This document shows, in pieces, positions 8,038 to 16,487 of a stretch of DNA of 64,000 nucleotides. Under the pieces are notes generated by a model that was not told where the DNA came from, did no database searches, and worked only from the letters and a program-made list of their open reading frames with translations. Within the stretch, counting starts at the first letter, position 1. The number at the start of each line of letters is the position of its first letter. The translations under genes and the position numbers were made by a program. Source of the DNA: Clostridium sp. 1001271st1 H5 (GTDB lineage: Bacteria > Bacillota > Clostridia > Lachnospirales > Lachnospiraceae); contig NZ_SPHO01000004.1 of assembly GCF_005845215.1 (NCBI RefSeq), positions 62,001 to 126,000 of the forward strand, read 5' to 3'.

Positions 8038-9855
8038 CTATGCAAACTGACTGTAATAAAGGTCTGCATATGCGCCCTCTGCCCTCAGCAGTTCACGGTG
8101 GTTCCCCTGCTCAACAATGGTGCCATCCTGCATTAAAAGAATCAGGTCCGCATCCACAATGGTGGACAGCCGGTGCGCAATCACGAAGCTGGTCCTGTTC
8201 TTCATCAGCTCCTTCATGGCTCTGCCGATTTCCATTTCTGTCCTGGTATCCACGCTGGAGGTGGCTTCATCCAGAATCAGTACGGCCGGATTCAGCAGAA
8301 ACACCCTGGCAATGGTCAGAAGCTGCCTCTGGCCAACAGAAATATGTTCCGAATCATTGGTCAGAACCGTATCATAGCCTGCCGGCATGGTGCGTACAAA
8401 GAAATCCACCCTGGCCGCCTTTGCAGCCGCAATGATTTCCTCCCGGGCAGCATCCGGCTTGCTATAGGCAATGTTCTCTGCAATGGTGCCTTCAAAAAGC
8501 CAGGTATCCTGCAAAACCATGCCGAAGCAGCTGCGAAGGTTAGCCCTGGATAAGGTCCGGATATCCTTGCCGTCCAACAGGATATTTCCTCCGTTCACCT
8601 CATAAAACCGCATCAGCAGGTTAATGAGGGTGGTCTTGCCGGCTCCGGTGCTTCCCACAATGGCGATTTTCTGGCCCGGCCTGACAGACAGGCTGACATC
8701 CTTCATCAGTATGCGGTCCGGGGAATAACCAAATCGCACATTCCGGAATTCCACTTTGCCCTGTACACGTTCCACCAGGGCTGGAAGGGCTGGCTCCTGT
8801 GATATCTCAGGTTCATCCAGCATATCGTAAATCCGTTCCACGGAGGCCAGGGCAGACTGCATGGAGTTTACCATATAGGCCACCTCTGTCAGGGGCTCGG
8901 ATGCCTGATTCACATACTGGAAAAATGCCTGGAACACGCCGACGGTAAGAGAGCCGTTTATGAGCATTCTGCCAGCCAGTATCACTATCAGGACCTGGCC
9001 GAACCGGTTAATCATACGGACAGCAGGATTGATGGCGTTTATCATGAAATCCACCTTTCTGGAAGCCCCTGCCAGCTCCTGTGTGGCCTCATGCATTCGC
9101 CGTGAGCTGTCCTGTTCCTGGTTAAATGCCTTGATAATGACCCGCCCGCTGTAGGATTCCTCCACCAGGGCCGTTACCTTGCTGACGCATTTCTGACGCT
9201 CCATGGCATACTTTAATGTCTTAGCCGAGGCTGCCCGGGTGGAGAGCATGGCAAGCCCTGTAAACAGCAGGAAAATCATGGTCAGCCAGGCGCTGAACCG
9301 GAACATGATAATGAGGGAGCCAACGACCATTCCTGCTGCTGTAAAGAGCTTCAGAAGCCCTGTCTGCAGTGCTTCCGCCATCTTATCCAGGTCATTGGTG
9401 GTACGGCTTAAAATTGCGCCTGTCTGGTTCCTGTCAAAGTAGGACAGCGGCAGGCGGTTTAACTTGGTGCTGATTTCCGTCCTCAGACGCAGGCTGAGGT
9501 TCTCAGCAAAACTGGCCATGAGAAAGGATTGCAGCGTATAAAAAAATGCGGTTGCCAGGTAAATCAGAAGCAGGATGAATATATCCCTCCCACCGTGGTG
9601 CCAGGTTACCCGGAAGGCTTCCCCGCCCGCCATGGCCTCCTTGATGCTGTTCCACAGCAAATCCACGATGTGCGCGCTGTAAAAAGGGGCTGCAACCGAG
9701 AGCAGTGTGTAGAACACCACGGAAACCAGAACTACTATCAGCCGTTTATGCTGGTCATTCACAGACACCCACAGACGCCGCAGGGTCCTTCTCATATGAT
9801 TGGGGGATGCAAAATCCATTTCATCCTCGTATATCTGTGTATTGTTATCACTCAT
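8038..9855 (-). CDS. ABC exporter half-transporter, catalytic-site partner
   Basis: 605 residues: a cytoplasmic lead, six membrane helices (about 40-330) and an ATPase domain (about 370-600). The ATPase has Walker A GSTGAGKTT, the deviant signature ISVGQRQ and a canonical Walker B ending LILDEATSS. A normal catalytic Glu with a weakened signature loop is what one half of a heterodimeric exporter (TM288, BmrD or LmrD type) shows. Its partner is encoded directly upstream, with the start codon touching the partner's stop. Probably exports drugs or lipophilic compounds under control of the MarR-type gene at 11602. Confidence 0.9.
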   Translation of the reverse strand: MSDNNTQIYEDEMDFASPNHMRRTLRRLWVSVNDQHKRLIVVLVSVVFYTLLSVAAPFYSAHIVDLLWNSIKEAMAGGEAFRVTWHHGGRDIFILLLIYLATAFFYTLQSFLMASFAENLSLRLRTEISTKLNRLPLSYFDRNQTGAILSRTTNDLDKMAEALQTGLLKLFTAAGMVVGSLIIMFRFSAWLTMIFLLFTGLAMLSTRAASAKTLKYAMERQKCVSKVTALVEESYSGRVIIKAFNQEQDSSRRMHEATQELAGASRKVDFMINAINPAVRMINRFGQVLIVILAGRMLINGSLTVGVFQAFFQYVNQASEPLTEVAYMVNSMQSALASVERIYDMLDEPEISQEPALPALVERVQGKVEFRNVRFGYSPDRILMKDVSLSVRPGQKIAIVGSTGAGKTTLINLLMRFYEVNGGNILLDGKDIRTLSRANLRSCFGMVLQDTWLFEGTIAENIAYSKPDAAREEIIAAAKAARVDFFVRTMPAGYDTVLTNDSEHISVGQRQLLTIARVFLLNPAVLILDEATSSVDTRTEMEIGRAMKELMKNRTSFVIAHRLSTIVDADLILLMQDGTIVEQGNHRELLRAEGAYADLYYSQFA

Positions 9856-11583
9856 TTAAGAATTTCCTCCTTCCATCTGTGACCTGGCAATCTCCTGGTA
9901 TACGGGACAGGTCTTCATCAGGGAGGCATGGTTTCCCATTCCCGCAATTCTGCCGTCCTCCAGGACAATAATCTGCTCTGCATTCAGGATGGTGCTGACA
10001 CGCTGTGCTATAATCAGAACAGCCGCGTCCTCCGTCCTTTTCGCAAGGGCTCTGCGAAGAGCCGCATCCGTCTTAAAATCCAGGGCAGAGAAGCTGTCGT
10101 CAAAAATATAGAGGTCGGCCTTTTTCATCAGGGCCCTGGCTATGGAAAGGCGCTGTTTCTGACCGCCGGAAAAGTTGGAGCCGCCCTGGGAGACCATGGA
10201 TTGCAGGCCCTCCGGCAGGCCGTATACAAAGTCAGACTGGGCAGCAGACAGAACCTCCCTCATGTCCTCCTCACCGGCATCCGGATTTCCATGGCGGAGA
10301 TTGTCAGCAATGGTACCTGAAAACAGCCATGCCTTCTGGGGGACATAGGCAATATGGTCCCTCAGTTCTTTCTGGCTGACACTGCGGATATCCCTGCCGT
10401 TTAAGAGCAGGGAGCCGGATGTCACGTCGTGGAAGCGCAGAGCCAGCTTTGCTATGGTGGATTTTCCGCTTCCCGTACTGCCGATGATGGCAGTGGTACA
10501 GCCCCTGACACAGGAAAAGGTAATGTGGTCCAGGGTATTCTCATCTGCATCCGCAAAGCGGAATGAGACATCCCTGAACTGAATGACATCCCTGGTTTTT
10601 TCCGGCAGGGCAGGAGCAGCATCCTTTGTTTCGGGAATCTCCGGCTTGCGGGAGAGGACGTCATTCATCCTGCGTACGCAGATAAAGGCCCTGGGAAGCA
10701 TGATAAATACCATCTGGGCCATGATGATGTAAAACAGAATCATAATGGCATACTGGGTCAGGGCAGTGATATCGCCTATTTCCATGAACCCTGCTCCAAT
10801 GCGGTTTCCGCCCATCCAGAGTATGGCCACAATGGAAAGATTGATGACAAACAATGCAATGCTTTCCAGGTTGACGAACAGGCGGTTGGCCTGGATGGAA
10901 GACATGGCATAATCCTCAAAGGATTTGCGCATTCTCTTTTCTTCATATCCTTCTTTGTTAAAGGCGCGTATGACGCGCACACCCGTCACATTTTCCCGAA
11001 GCACCACGTTCATCCGGTCCAAAAGCTTCTGGAGCCTGCCAAAAATAACGGATGCCTTCCTGGTTATGAGCACAGCCAGAAGAATGATTAGCAGGGTTAC
11101 GCCAATCAGCAGAAGCCCCATGACGCGGTCAATAGAATATGCCATGACAATGCCCATAATGCAGACCACGGGAACCGGCAACACCATCTGAATGCACCAG
11201 ACAATGGACTGCTGGATGATATTTACATCGCTTAAGGTTCTGGTAATCATGGAACCTGTTCCGAAGGCCTCAAAATCATAGGAAGAAATGGTCAGGGACT
11301 TGTCATACAGGGCATCCCGCATATCGCGCCCGATTTTGGCTGAGAGGTCGGAACAGAGCCAGCTGCCCGCCAATGCCCCGAAGCTGGTAACCAGGGTGAC
11401 AGCCAGCATGGCCAGGCCCCTGCGTAAGATAAAGCCCATATCGCCTCCGGCTACCCCGTTATTAATCATATCCGCTGTGATAGTGGGAATCAGCAGACCG
11501 CCGGCCACGTCCAGTAGCATGACGAAGAGTGTCACCAGACAAAGCCCTTTGTACGGCTTTAAAAACCGCAGAATTGTTCTCAT
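9856..11583 (-). CDS. ABC exporter half-transporter, degenerate-site partner
   Basis: 575 residues with six membrane helices (about 10-310) and an ATPase domain (about 340-570). Walker A is GSTGSGKST and the signature FSGGQKQ is intact. Walker B ends in IFDDSFSALD, where the catalytic Glu is replaced by Asp. That combination marks the degenerate-site half (TM287/BmrC/LmrC type) of a heterodimeric exporter. The downstream gene supplies the complementary half, so the pair has one consensus and one degenerate ATP site. It lies 18 bases after the MarR-type gene, in one operon. Confidence 0.9.
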   Translation of the reverse strand: MRTILRFLKPYKGLCLVTLFVMLLDVAGGLLIPTITADMINNGVAGGDMGFILRRGLAMLAVTLVTSFGALAGSWLCSDLSAKIGRDMRDALYDKSLTISSYDFEAFGTGSMITRTLSDVNIIQQSIVWCIQMVLPVPVVCIMGIVMAYSIDRVMGLLLIGVTLLIILLAVLITRKASVIFGRLQKLLDRMNVVLRENVTGVRVIRAFNKEGYEEKRMRKSFEDYAMSSIQANRLFVNLESIALFVINLSIVAILWMGGNRIGAGFMEIGDITALTQYAIMILFYIIMAQMVFIMLPRAFICVRRMNDVLSRKPEIPETKDAAPALPEKTRDVIQFRDVSFRFADADENTLDHITFSCVRGCTTAIIGSTGSGKSTIAKLALRFHDVTSGSLLLNGRDIRSVSQKELRDHIAYVPQKAWLFSGTIADNLRHGNPDAGEEDMREVLSAAQSDFVYGLPEGLQSMVSQGGSNFSGGQKQRLSIARALMKKADLYIFDDSFSALDFKTDAALRRALAKRTEDAAVLIIAQRVSTILNAEQIIVLEDGRIAGMGNHASLMKTCPVYQEIARSQMEGGNS

Positions 11584-11601
11584 ACAGAAATTATCCTCCT
11601 G

Positions 11602-12111
11602 TTACAGTTCATTTTTACTATTCCTGAAATTCTCCACGTATTTTTTAAACAGGCGCAGAAACTCACGACGTTCCCCCGGCTCCAGGGTCAGGAAGGCGTC
11701 ATTTTCCATTCTGACCACAGGACTGACTTTTTCCCGGATAAATGCTTTTCCTGTGTCGGTGAGACGGATGTGCTTATTTCTTCCATGACCCTGCTCCAGA
11801 TAAAGATACCCCTCCTGTTCCAGCTTGCGGATGGAAGAGTTGATGGTCTGCTTGTTGGAAAATGACTCATAGCAGATATCAGCCTGCAGACACCCGTCCC
11901 CCAGTTCATTGATGATGTAAAATATGGTAAAGGCGCTGTCCGATATGCCCAGCCTGAGGGAAATGTCGTGGTAAATATCATCTAGTTCCTTGTACAGACG
12001 GTTGCATTCCCGGATTTCCTGGTCTGTTTCTTTTGTATTTTCTTCTGTTATTACCTCTGCGGATTTCTCTGCGGATTCCTCTGCGGATTCGTTCATGAAG
12101 CCTTTCTTCAT
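11602..12111 (-). CDS. MarR family transcriptional regulator
   Basis: 169 residues from ATG 12111, chosen because GGGAGG lies 8 bases upstream. An acidic Glu/Ser-rich lead (about 1-35) precedes a winged-helix domain with the recognition region SNKQTINSSIRKLEQEGYL and the wing GHGRNKHIRLT. MarR proteins usually repress the exporter genes beside them and release DNA on binding a ligand. Here the gene leads the operon of two ABC exporter halves. Its promoter is flanked by two direct copies of a 13-base motif, consistent with autoregulation. Confidence 0.88.
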   Translation of the reverse strand: MKKGFMNESAEESAEKSAEVITEENTKETDQEIRECNRLYKELDDIYHDISLRLGISDSAFTIFYIINELGDGCLQADICYESFSNKQTINSSIRKLEQEGYLYLEQGHGRNKHIRLTDTGKAFIREKVSPVVRMENDAFLTLEPGERREFLRLFKKYVENFRNSKNEL

Positions 12112-12148
12112 AAGGCGCACCTCCCTGTATGTAATTGATTCTTAGTAT

Positions 12149-12198
12149 GATTTCGTACTTGTGGTGTGTATTATAGTCCGATTTCGTACTTGCGTCAA
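12149..12198 (-). promoter_or_regulatory. Promoter and repeated operator of the marR-ABC operon
   Basis: On the reverse strand TTGACG (12193-12198) and TATAAT (12170-12175) are separated by 17 bases. The 13-base sequence GATTTCGTACTTG, as written on the forward strand, occurs twice, at 12149-12161 and 12180-12192. The copies are 31 bases apart, three helical turns, one in the spacer and one downstream of the -10 box. This is a likely binding site pair for the MarR-type regulator. Confidence 0.7.
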
Positions 12199-12265
12199 GT
12201 TATTATTTTATAAAGTTTCTGTAAAACATTTATTTAGACCCTGTGTCTGATGGAGGTAAACCGTG

Positions 12266-12343
12266 ATGGACCAAAAGACATATATGGCGATGCAGGTCCG
12301 GACCGCAAGGCAGAAGCGGTTCCGTCACAATCGGCAAAAATAA
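12266..12343 (+). CDS. Possible 25-residue basic peptide
   Basis: A short frame starting ATG 12266 behind a perfect GGAGGT, 8 bases upstream. It encodes a basic peptide rich in Arg, Lys and Gln. It resembles no family I know and lies between the marR promoter and the DUF4317 gene. The ribosome site is its only support. Confidence 0.25.
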   Translation: MDQKTYMAMQVRTARQKRFRHNRQK

Positions 12344-12372
12344 CCTTCCTGTTTATACAAAAGGAAAATAAG

Positions 12373-12401
12373 TTGTTGGTCCATAAAGTATGTGATACAA
12401 T
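12373..12401 (+). promoter_or_regulatory. Likely promoter of the DUF4317 gene
   Basis: TTGTTG (12373-12378) and TACAAT (12396-12401) with a 17-base spacer, about 40 bases before the DUF4317 start codon. Confidence 0.45.
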
Positions 12402-12443
12402 CTTCTTGAATGACAGAAAAGACAGGAAGGTAACGGACATATT

Positions 12444-13067
12444 ATGATAAACAGAGAAGACATGCTGGAGCTTACAAGACGGATGACCCTTTCCCGCACC
12501 TCCTTTACCAGGATTGCGGGATGCTATGTAGACAGGGATGGGGATTTTGACGGTAGTTTTAATATTAATTTTCTGAAATTATCAGCAGCAGAACGGACAA
12601 AAAAACTGAAGCTGGCAAAGGAAATTCCCTTTGCAGCCACCAATGTAAACCTTAAGAAGTACGAATATCCTCAAAGCGCGCGAAAACCAGGAAGCATGTG
12701 GCAGCTGCTCATGGCCATGAACGAATGCGGCCTGAAAAATGATGCCCTGATGGATACCTTTTATGATGTTGTTATGGAGCATTACCGTGCAGAGCGGGAA
12801 TATGCCATCCTGGTTTTCCATGACCGCTATGATATCCCTGCAAAAGGGTCTGATAATGAACGTCAGTGGGAATCTGAAGAAGTTTTTGAATATATGATTT
12901 GCGCCATCTGTCCTTTAAGCGGAGAGTACGAACCAGGAAAGCCGGTATGCGGTTTTTTATTTCCCGCCTTTACGGACAGGAGCGGGGATTTAAACCATAT
13001 TGATGTGTTTCAGGCGGATATGGACCGCCCCCACAACAAACTGCTAAAGCTCCTGGAAATCGCCTGA
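12444..13067 (+). CDS. DUF4317 family protein
   Basis: 207 residues without signal peptide or membrane segments. The opening (ELTRRMTLSRTSFTRIAGCYVD) and the central FHDRYDIPAKGSD with EYMICAICPLS are typical of DUF4317, a cytoplasmic family common in clostridia and without known function. The protein is shorter than many members, which carry a further C-terminal region. The ATG at 12444 is the first in frame, with AGGAAGG about 13 bases upstream; the Met at 12462 is an alternative. It is convergent with the small [2Fe-2S] gene. Confidence 0.75.
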   Translation: MINREDMLELTRRMTLSRTSFTRIAGCYVDRDGDFDGSFNINFLKLSAAERTKKLKLAKEIPFAATNVNLKKYEYPQSARKPGSMWQLLMAMNECGLKNDALMDTFYDVVMEHYRAEREYAILVFHDRYDIPAKGSDNERQWESEEVFEYMICAICPLSGEYEPGKPVCGFLFPAFTDRSGDLNHIDVFQADMDRPHNKLLKLLEIA

Positions 13068-13162
13068 CCGGAGGACATACTGTAATCTTTGGAACATGAC
13101 AGCGCCTATGGCAGATGAACTGTATGATACTCCCTGATTATACCTATAATCGCAGAGGAACA

Positions 13163-13321
13163 TCACTTTCCTGTGGGACTTAATTCTTTGCATCTGCCAA
13201 TGGTGCAGGCCCCGGTCATTTGCCTTATGTCGTCTAAATTCCGGGCGCCCCTGTCCAGTGCTTCCAGAATCTGCGCCTTTGTAACACCTGCGCAGTAACA
13301 TATGATTTCCTGATTATCCAT
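13163..13321 (-). CDS. BFD-like [2Fe-2S]-binding small protein
   Basis: A 52-residue protein starting at ATG 13321 behind AAGGAG. It matches the bacterioferritin-associated-ferredoxin fold: a CYC pair near residue 9, the helix-turn GVTKAQILEALDRG, and TGACTIGRCKE near residue 42. This supplies the four cysteines of a [2Fe-2S] cluster. In clostridia stand-alone copies of this domain are frequent and probably act in electron transfer or iron handling, but no partner is encoded here. Confidence 0.75.
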   Translation of the reverse strand: MDNQEIICYCAGVTKAQILEALDRGARNLDDIRQMTGACTIGRCKELSPTGK

Positions 13322-13461
13322 AGTGATTCTCCTTTATCATTTTCAGTCAATTCAACTATATCACAAACAATCTTATATATCAAATGGCCATCATACTCAA
13401 AATGTATCCAGGCCTGTCCTGTTGGTGCAATTGAGAACCTTTGATGAAAGAGGTGCATTTT

Positions 13462-13905
13462 TTGGAAAATATCATATTCAGACAGGCTGTCCGCGAGGAT
13501 ATGCCTCAAATCATGAAATTGCAGACAGACGTATTTAACGGGGAGCAGAAAATCCCCGCAAAAGATATCAATGGATTTTTAGATAAAAATCCGCAGTGCT
13601 GGTGTGCCGTGCTCAATGGCGTGGTCATAGGAACCGCCGCTGCCTGGAGGGAGAATGGTGAAATACATTGGGGAAGGTTTGCCATTCATCCGGATTACAG
13701 GGGACATCACATTGGTACGCGGATTGCGCGCTTGTCATTTGATGATTTGTTTGCCCTGGGAATAGAAGAAATCCGCATGGAAGCCAGGGATATCACGGCT
13801 AAGATGGTGTGCAGAATGGGAGGGCTGACCGTTGGAAATCCCCAGCAGTTTTACATGGGAACCATAACGCCTGTTGTTTTGAAAAGGAGCAGTTATCATC
13901 ACTAA
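13462..13905 (+). CDS. GNAT family N-acetyltransferase
   Basis: About 147 residues of a GNAT fold. The family's acetyl-CoA loop is visible as HPDYRGHHIGTRI (about residues 80-92), preceded by a beta-strand GRFAIHP. The substrate is unknown. The start is set at TTG 13462 because AGAGGTG lies about 6 bases before it; ATG 13444 is in frame but has no ribosome site. The C-terminal part after MEARDITAKM is less conserved. Monocistronic; possibly a small-molecule or protein acetylase. Confidence 0.75.
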   Translation: MENIIFRQAVREDMPQIMKLQTDVFNGEQKIPAKDINGFLDKNPQCWCAVLNGVVIGTAAAWRENGEIHWGRFAIHPDYRGHHIGTRIARLSFDDLFALGIEEIRMEARDITAKMVCRMGGLTVGNPQQFYMGTITPVVLKRSSYHH

Positions 13906-13939
13906 ACCATGTACAAAGCATACTTACAAATGAAGGGAG

Positions 13940-14569
13940 ATGAAGAATGGAATGAATGGGGGCTGGAAAATGGAAAGGACAAATGGACTGACCCGAATCC
14001 TGAAACTTGTTGTGATTATATTGTCACTCCTTTTTTTGACATCCTGCAAAAAAGATGTGACAGAGCAGGCCGGAACAACCATTGAAATTGACGGACAGTC
14101 CGGAGTGCTTACATTTAACCAGGAAACACGTTCCGCTGGAACAATATCAATGGAAAACGGGGAATACAAATTCAGGTATGACAAAAACGGGGATATTGTA
14201 ATAACATACCCCAATGGACATGTTTACAGACAGACCAATATAAACGGCGCGCTTATGGTTTCCGGCGGCTCTGATTCCAACGCGATAAAAGAGCAGGGGT
14301 ATATCGATGGTTTTTCTCTTGTCTGGGGAATAGAGCGTGCCATGGATGCGAGGAACAGCCATGGCAGAGGTTCGGCGTCCCCCTTTCTTGCATTTGTTTT
14401 GATTATTATAGGGGCATGGTATGCTTTTGTACCCAGAAGTGCATGGTGGCTTGCACGCGGTTGGTGGTATAAAAATGCCGAGCCTTCTAATCTGGCAATT
14501 GGATTTTACCGAATCGGAGGCTGTTTGCTGATACTAATCGGAATCATATGTGCAATCGCTGCCATTTAG
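13940..14569 (+). CDS. Lipoprotein with C-terminal membrane helices
   Basis: Up to 209 residues. The N-terminal hydrophobic segment ends in FLTSC, a lipobox, so the N-terminus is probably lipidated outside the membrane. A beta-rich middle part (about 45-110) is followed by two membrane helices (about 145-165 and 188-208), separated by an aromatic stretch (SAWWLARGWWYKN). The start is uncertain: ATGs at 13940, 13952 and 13970 are all possible, and the last begins closest to the signal. I recognise no family; likely a cell-envelope protein. Confidence 0.6.
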   Translation: MKNGMNGGWKMERTNGLTRILKLVVIILSLLFLTSCKKDVTEQAGTTIEIDGQSGVLTFNQETRSAGTISMENGEYKFRYDKNGDIVITYPNGHVYRQTNINGALMVSGGSDSNAIKEQGYIDGFSLVWGIERAMDARNSHGRGSASPFLAFVLIIIGAWYAFVPRSAWWLARGWWYKNAEPSNLAIGFYRIGGCLLILIGIICAIAAI

Positions 14570-14612
14570 ATACAACGGTATAGCGGATAATCGAAATAAT
14601 TGTAAATCATAC

Positions 14613-14646
14613 TTGACGAGCGCTGATGTATATGTTATAACATATA
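14613..14646 (+). promoter_or_regulatory. dnaJ-like gene promoter with overlapping palindrome
   Basis: TTGACG (14613-14618) and TATAAC (14636-14641) with a 17-base spacer. The -10 box sits inside TATATGTTATAACATATA (14629-14646), a perfect 18-base palindrome. Binding there would block RNA polymerase directly. It is not the CIRCE element. Confidence 0.65.
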
Positions 14647-14751
14647 TAGAACAAATAGAAAATAAAATGAGGGCAAGCGGGGGAGCATATAGATGTTTTC
14701 CCGTTTTTCTCTTCGATGTTCTCTTATCTGAAGGAAAGAGGGGGCGCATAC

Positions 14752-15768
14752 ATGATGAAAAAAGATTATTATGCTGTTTTAGGCGTCAGCCGGACAGCGG
14801 ATGCCGCATCAATCAAAAAGGCATATAGAAAACTGGCAAAAAAGTATCATCCGGACAGTAATGTGGGTAACGCTCAGGCAGAAGAACGGTTTAAAGAACT
14901 CAATGAAGCCTACGATATACTGAGTGACGAAAAAAAACGGAAATTATATGACCAGTACGGACATGCGGCGTTTGACGAGTCAGCCGGAGCTTACAAAAGA
15001 ACAGAAAATAGCGGATTTGATTATAATTCCTACCGCACCCGCCAAAACATGGATAGTGGTTATCATGAATACCATTTTGAAGGCGGAGAGGACATGGATG
15101 ATATTCTGAACAATATCTTTGGAGGTTCAGGTTTCTTCCGAGGAACAGCAGACAGATTTCAGAGTAACGGATTCAATGGGGCTCATTCCGGATACGGATT
15201 CCCGGTAAAGGGAGAGGATATCCAGAGCAATATGGAAGTCAGCTTTGATGAAGCGGCCTTTGGCTGCAAAAAAATAATCCGTCTGCAGGATGAACATGGA
15301 CAAATACGGTCAGTGGAAGTAGCTATACCGGCAGGCATTGCAAACGGCAAAGTGATTCGTTTAAAGGGAAAAGGGATGGCCGGGACCAATGGCGGAGAGC
15401 CTGGAAATCTGCTTCTGAAAATAACAGTGCACGACAAGCCGGGATTCCATAGGGAGGGCCAAAATGTTTATACCACAGTTACAGTTCCGTTTACAACAGC
15501 CGTGCTTGGAGGTGAAGTGAAGATTTCCACAATTTATGGCGACGTTATGTGCAGGATAAAGGCAGGCACACAGTCCGGAAGTCAGATTCGCCTGAAAGGG
15601 AAAGGGATTGTTACAACAGGAAATCCGTCCGTCCATGGCGACCAGTATGTGACGGTTGAAGTACAGGTTCCAACGAACCTGACTCCAGAAGCAAAGCAGA
15701 AACTGAAAGAATTTGAACAGCTCTGCAAAGGGGCCGGCGGAAGCGGCCATGGCGGATATGCTGCTTAG
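14752..15768 (+). CDS. DnaJ/CbpA-type co-chaperone without zinc finger
   Basis: 338 residues from ATG 14752 (GAAGGAAAGAGGGGG upstream). An N-terminal J domain (about 1-68) has the HPD motif that stimulates Hsp70 ATPase. A glycine/aromatic linker follows (about 70-150), then two DnaJ C-terminal substrate-binding beta domains (about 155-325). The CxxCxGxG zinc-finger repeats of true DnaJ are absent, so this is the CbpA/DnaJ-B class. It stands apart from any dnaK/grpE cluster. A palindrome covers its promoter. The inovirus is inserted about 90 bases after its stop codon. Confidence 0.88.
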   Translation: MMKKDYYAVLGVSRTADAASIKKAYRKLAKKYHPDSNVGNAQAEERFKELNEAYDILSDEKKRKLYDQYGHAAFDESAGAYKRTENSGFDYNSYRTRQNMDSGYHEYHFEGGEDMDDILNNIFGGSGFFRGTADRFQSNGFNGAHSGYGFPVKGEDIQSNMEVSFDEAAFGCKKIIRLQDEHGQIRSVEVAIPAGIANGKVIRLKGKGMAGTNGGEPGNLLLKITVHDKPGFHREGQNVYTTVTVPFTTAVLGGEVKISTIYGDVMCRIKAGTQSGSQIRLKGKGIVTTGNPSVHGDQYVTVEVQVPTNLTPEAKQKLKEFEQLCKGAGGSGHGGYAA

Positions 15769-15857
15769 AAGGGTGAGCATTTAATTATTGTTTGGTGTGA
15801 CCAAATTGAAATGGGTGGATTCCAGGTATAGAGTCTATATCGAATAGGGTGATTTTC

Positions 15858-15891
15858 AACTATTCGCGAAACAACACTTTAACGAATAGTT
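15858..15891. repeat. Left junction dyad (attL-like site)
   Basis: A 34-base site with 14-base arms, AACTATTCGCGAAA and the complement of AACTATTCGTTAAA (12 of 14 identical), around a 6-base core CAACAC. Arm-core-arm geometry with a 6-base core is that of tyrosine-recombinase sites. The right half recurs in the same direction at 22272-22287. Extra copies of CGAATAG flank it (15841-15847). Confidence 0.65.
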
Positions 15892-15895
15892 TAAT

Positions 15896-15915
15896 GGGGT
15901 GGGATTCCTCACCCC
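15896..15915 (+). terminator. Short hairpin at phage left end
   Basis: GGGGTG (15896-15901) pairs with CACCCC (15910-15915), followed by a weak T stretch. It may be a terminator for read-through from dnaJ or part of the phage non-coding region. Confidence 0.35.
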
Positions 15916-15989
15916 TTCTGTATTTATCAAATTATCAAATCTACGACAAAATCCCATTGATTAAAATTGAATAAAGGATGTGATGTTTT

Positions 15990-16244
15990 ATGTCTGTTGC
16001 TACTCCTTCTGAGGTCAAACCTTCTAGTAATGAAGTTTCTGACCTACAGGATTTACTTAATGACTATGAGTGGGAATTAATGCAGTCGGAATCTCTGGAT
16101 ACGTCCATTGATAATGCAAGTATTTACCGTACTGCTGAAAATACGGCTGATATTGTACAGTTGCTTTTGTGCGCTAATTTCATTCTGGTGCTTATCCTTG
16201 GCTGTTTGTTGTGTTCTATATTTAGTCGTTTCTTTAGGGGGTAA
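15990..16244 (+). CDS. Inovirus small membrane protein (84 residues)
   Basis: A soluble, acidic N-terminal part (about 1-55, rich in Ser, Glu and Asp) followed by one membrane helix (about 57-78) and a short basic end (RFFRG). The start is ATG 15990 behind AAGGATG. It is the first gene after the left junction and heads the structural module. Position and topology suggest a minor virion or assembly protein, but there is no similarity I recognise. The stop is 5 bases before the next small frame. Confidence 0.7.
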   Translation: MSVATPSEVKPSSNEVSDLQDLLNDYEWELMQSESLDTSIDNASIYRTAENTADIVQLLLCANFILVLILGCLLCSIFSRFFRG

Positions 16245-16249
16245 CTATT

Positions 16250-16342
16250 TTGTTTGATGAATTTGAAATAATTATGATTATTATTTTCTTTTTGACTGTT
16301 ACTTTTTTGTTATTTCCTGATGCTATGTTAGAGGTTATTTAA
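16250..16342 (+). CDS. Inovirus 30-residue hydrophobic peptide
   Basis: A TTG start at 16250 lies 8 bases after AGGGGG. The 30-residue product is almost entirely one membrane helix with acidic residues at both ends (FDEFE at the start, DAMLEVI at the end). Its length and place just before the major coat gene are those of the tip proteins pVII/pIX of Ff phages (about 32-33 residues). This is assignment by position and size only. Confidence 0.55.
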   Translation: MFDEFEIIMIIIFFLTVTFLLFPDAMLEVI

Positions 16343-16343
16343 T

Positions 16344-16469
16344 ATGATGGTTGATGAATTATTAACAATGTATGCTCCTTATATTGGCGCTGGTTTCCTA
16401 CTTGGATGCTTACCCATGCTGGCAGGTATTGGTATTCAAGTGGTTATCAATATATTCAAAAAAATATAA
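16344..16469 (+). CDS. Inovirus 41-residue membrane peptide
   Basis: ATG 16344 follows the previous stop by one base, so the two are probably translationally coupled. The 41-residue product has one long hydrophobic, glycine-rich segment (about 12-38) and ends in a basic tail (FKKI), much like a mature inovirus coat protein. It has no signal peptide. It may be a second minor coat or tip protein (pIX/pVII role). It lies 18 bases before the major coat gene. Confidence 0.55.
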   Translation: MMVDELLTMYAPYIGAGFLLGCLPMLAGIGIQVVINIFKKI

Positions 16470-16487
16470 TTTTGGAGGTAAGATTTT

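Noticed and set aside
12250..12447. 65-codon frame before the DUF4317 gene
   Set aside because: No ribosome site at its start, and the predicted DUF4317 promoter lies inside it. A shorter frame in another register has a better ribosome site.
15841..15900. Canonical dif site at the phage junction
   Set aside because: Arm sequences do not fit the Firmicute or proteobacterial dif consensus; only the geometry fits.
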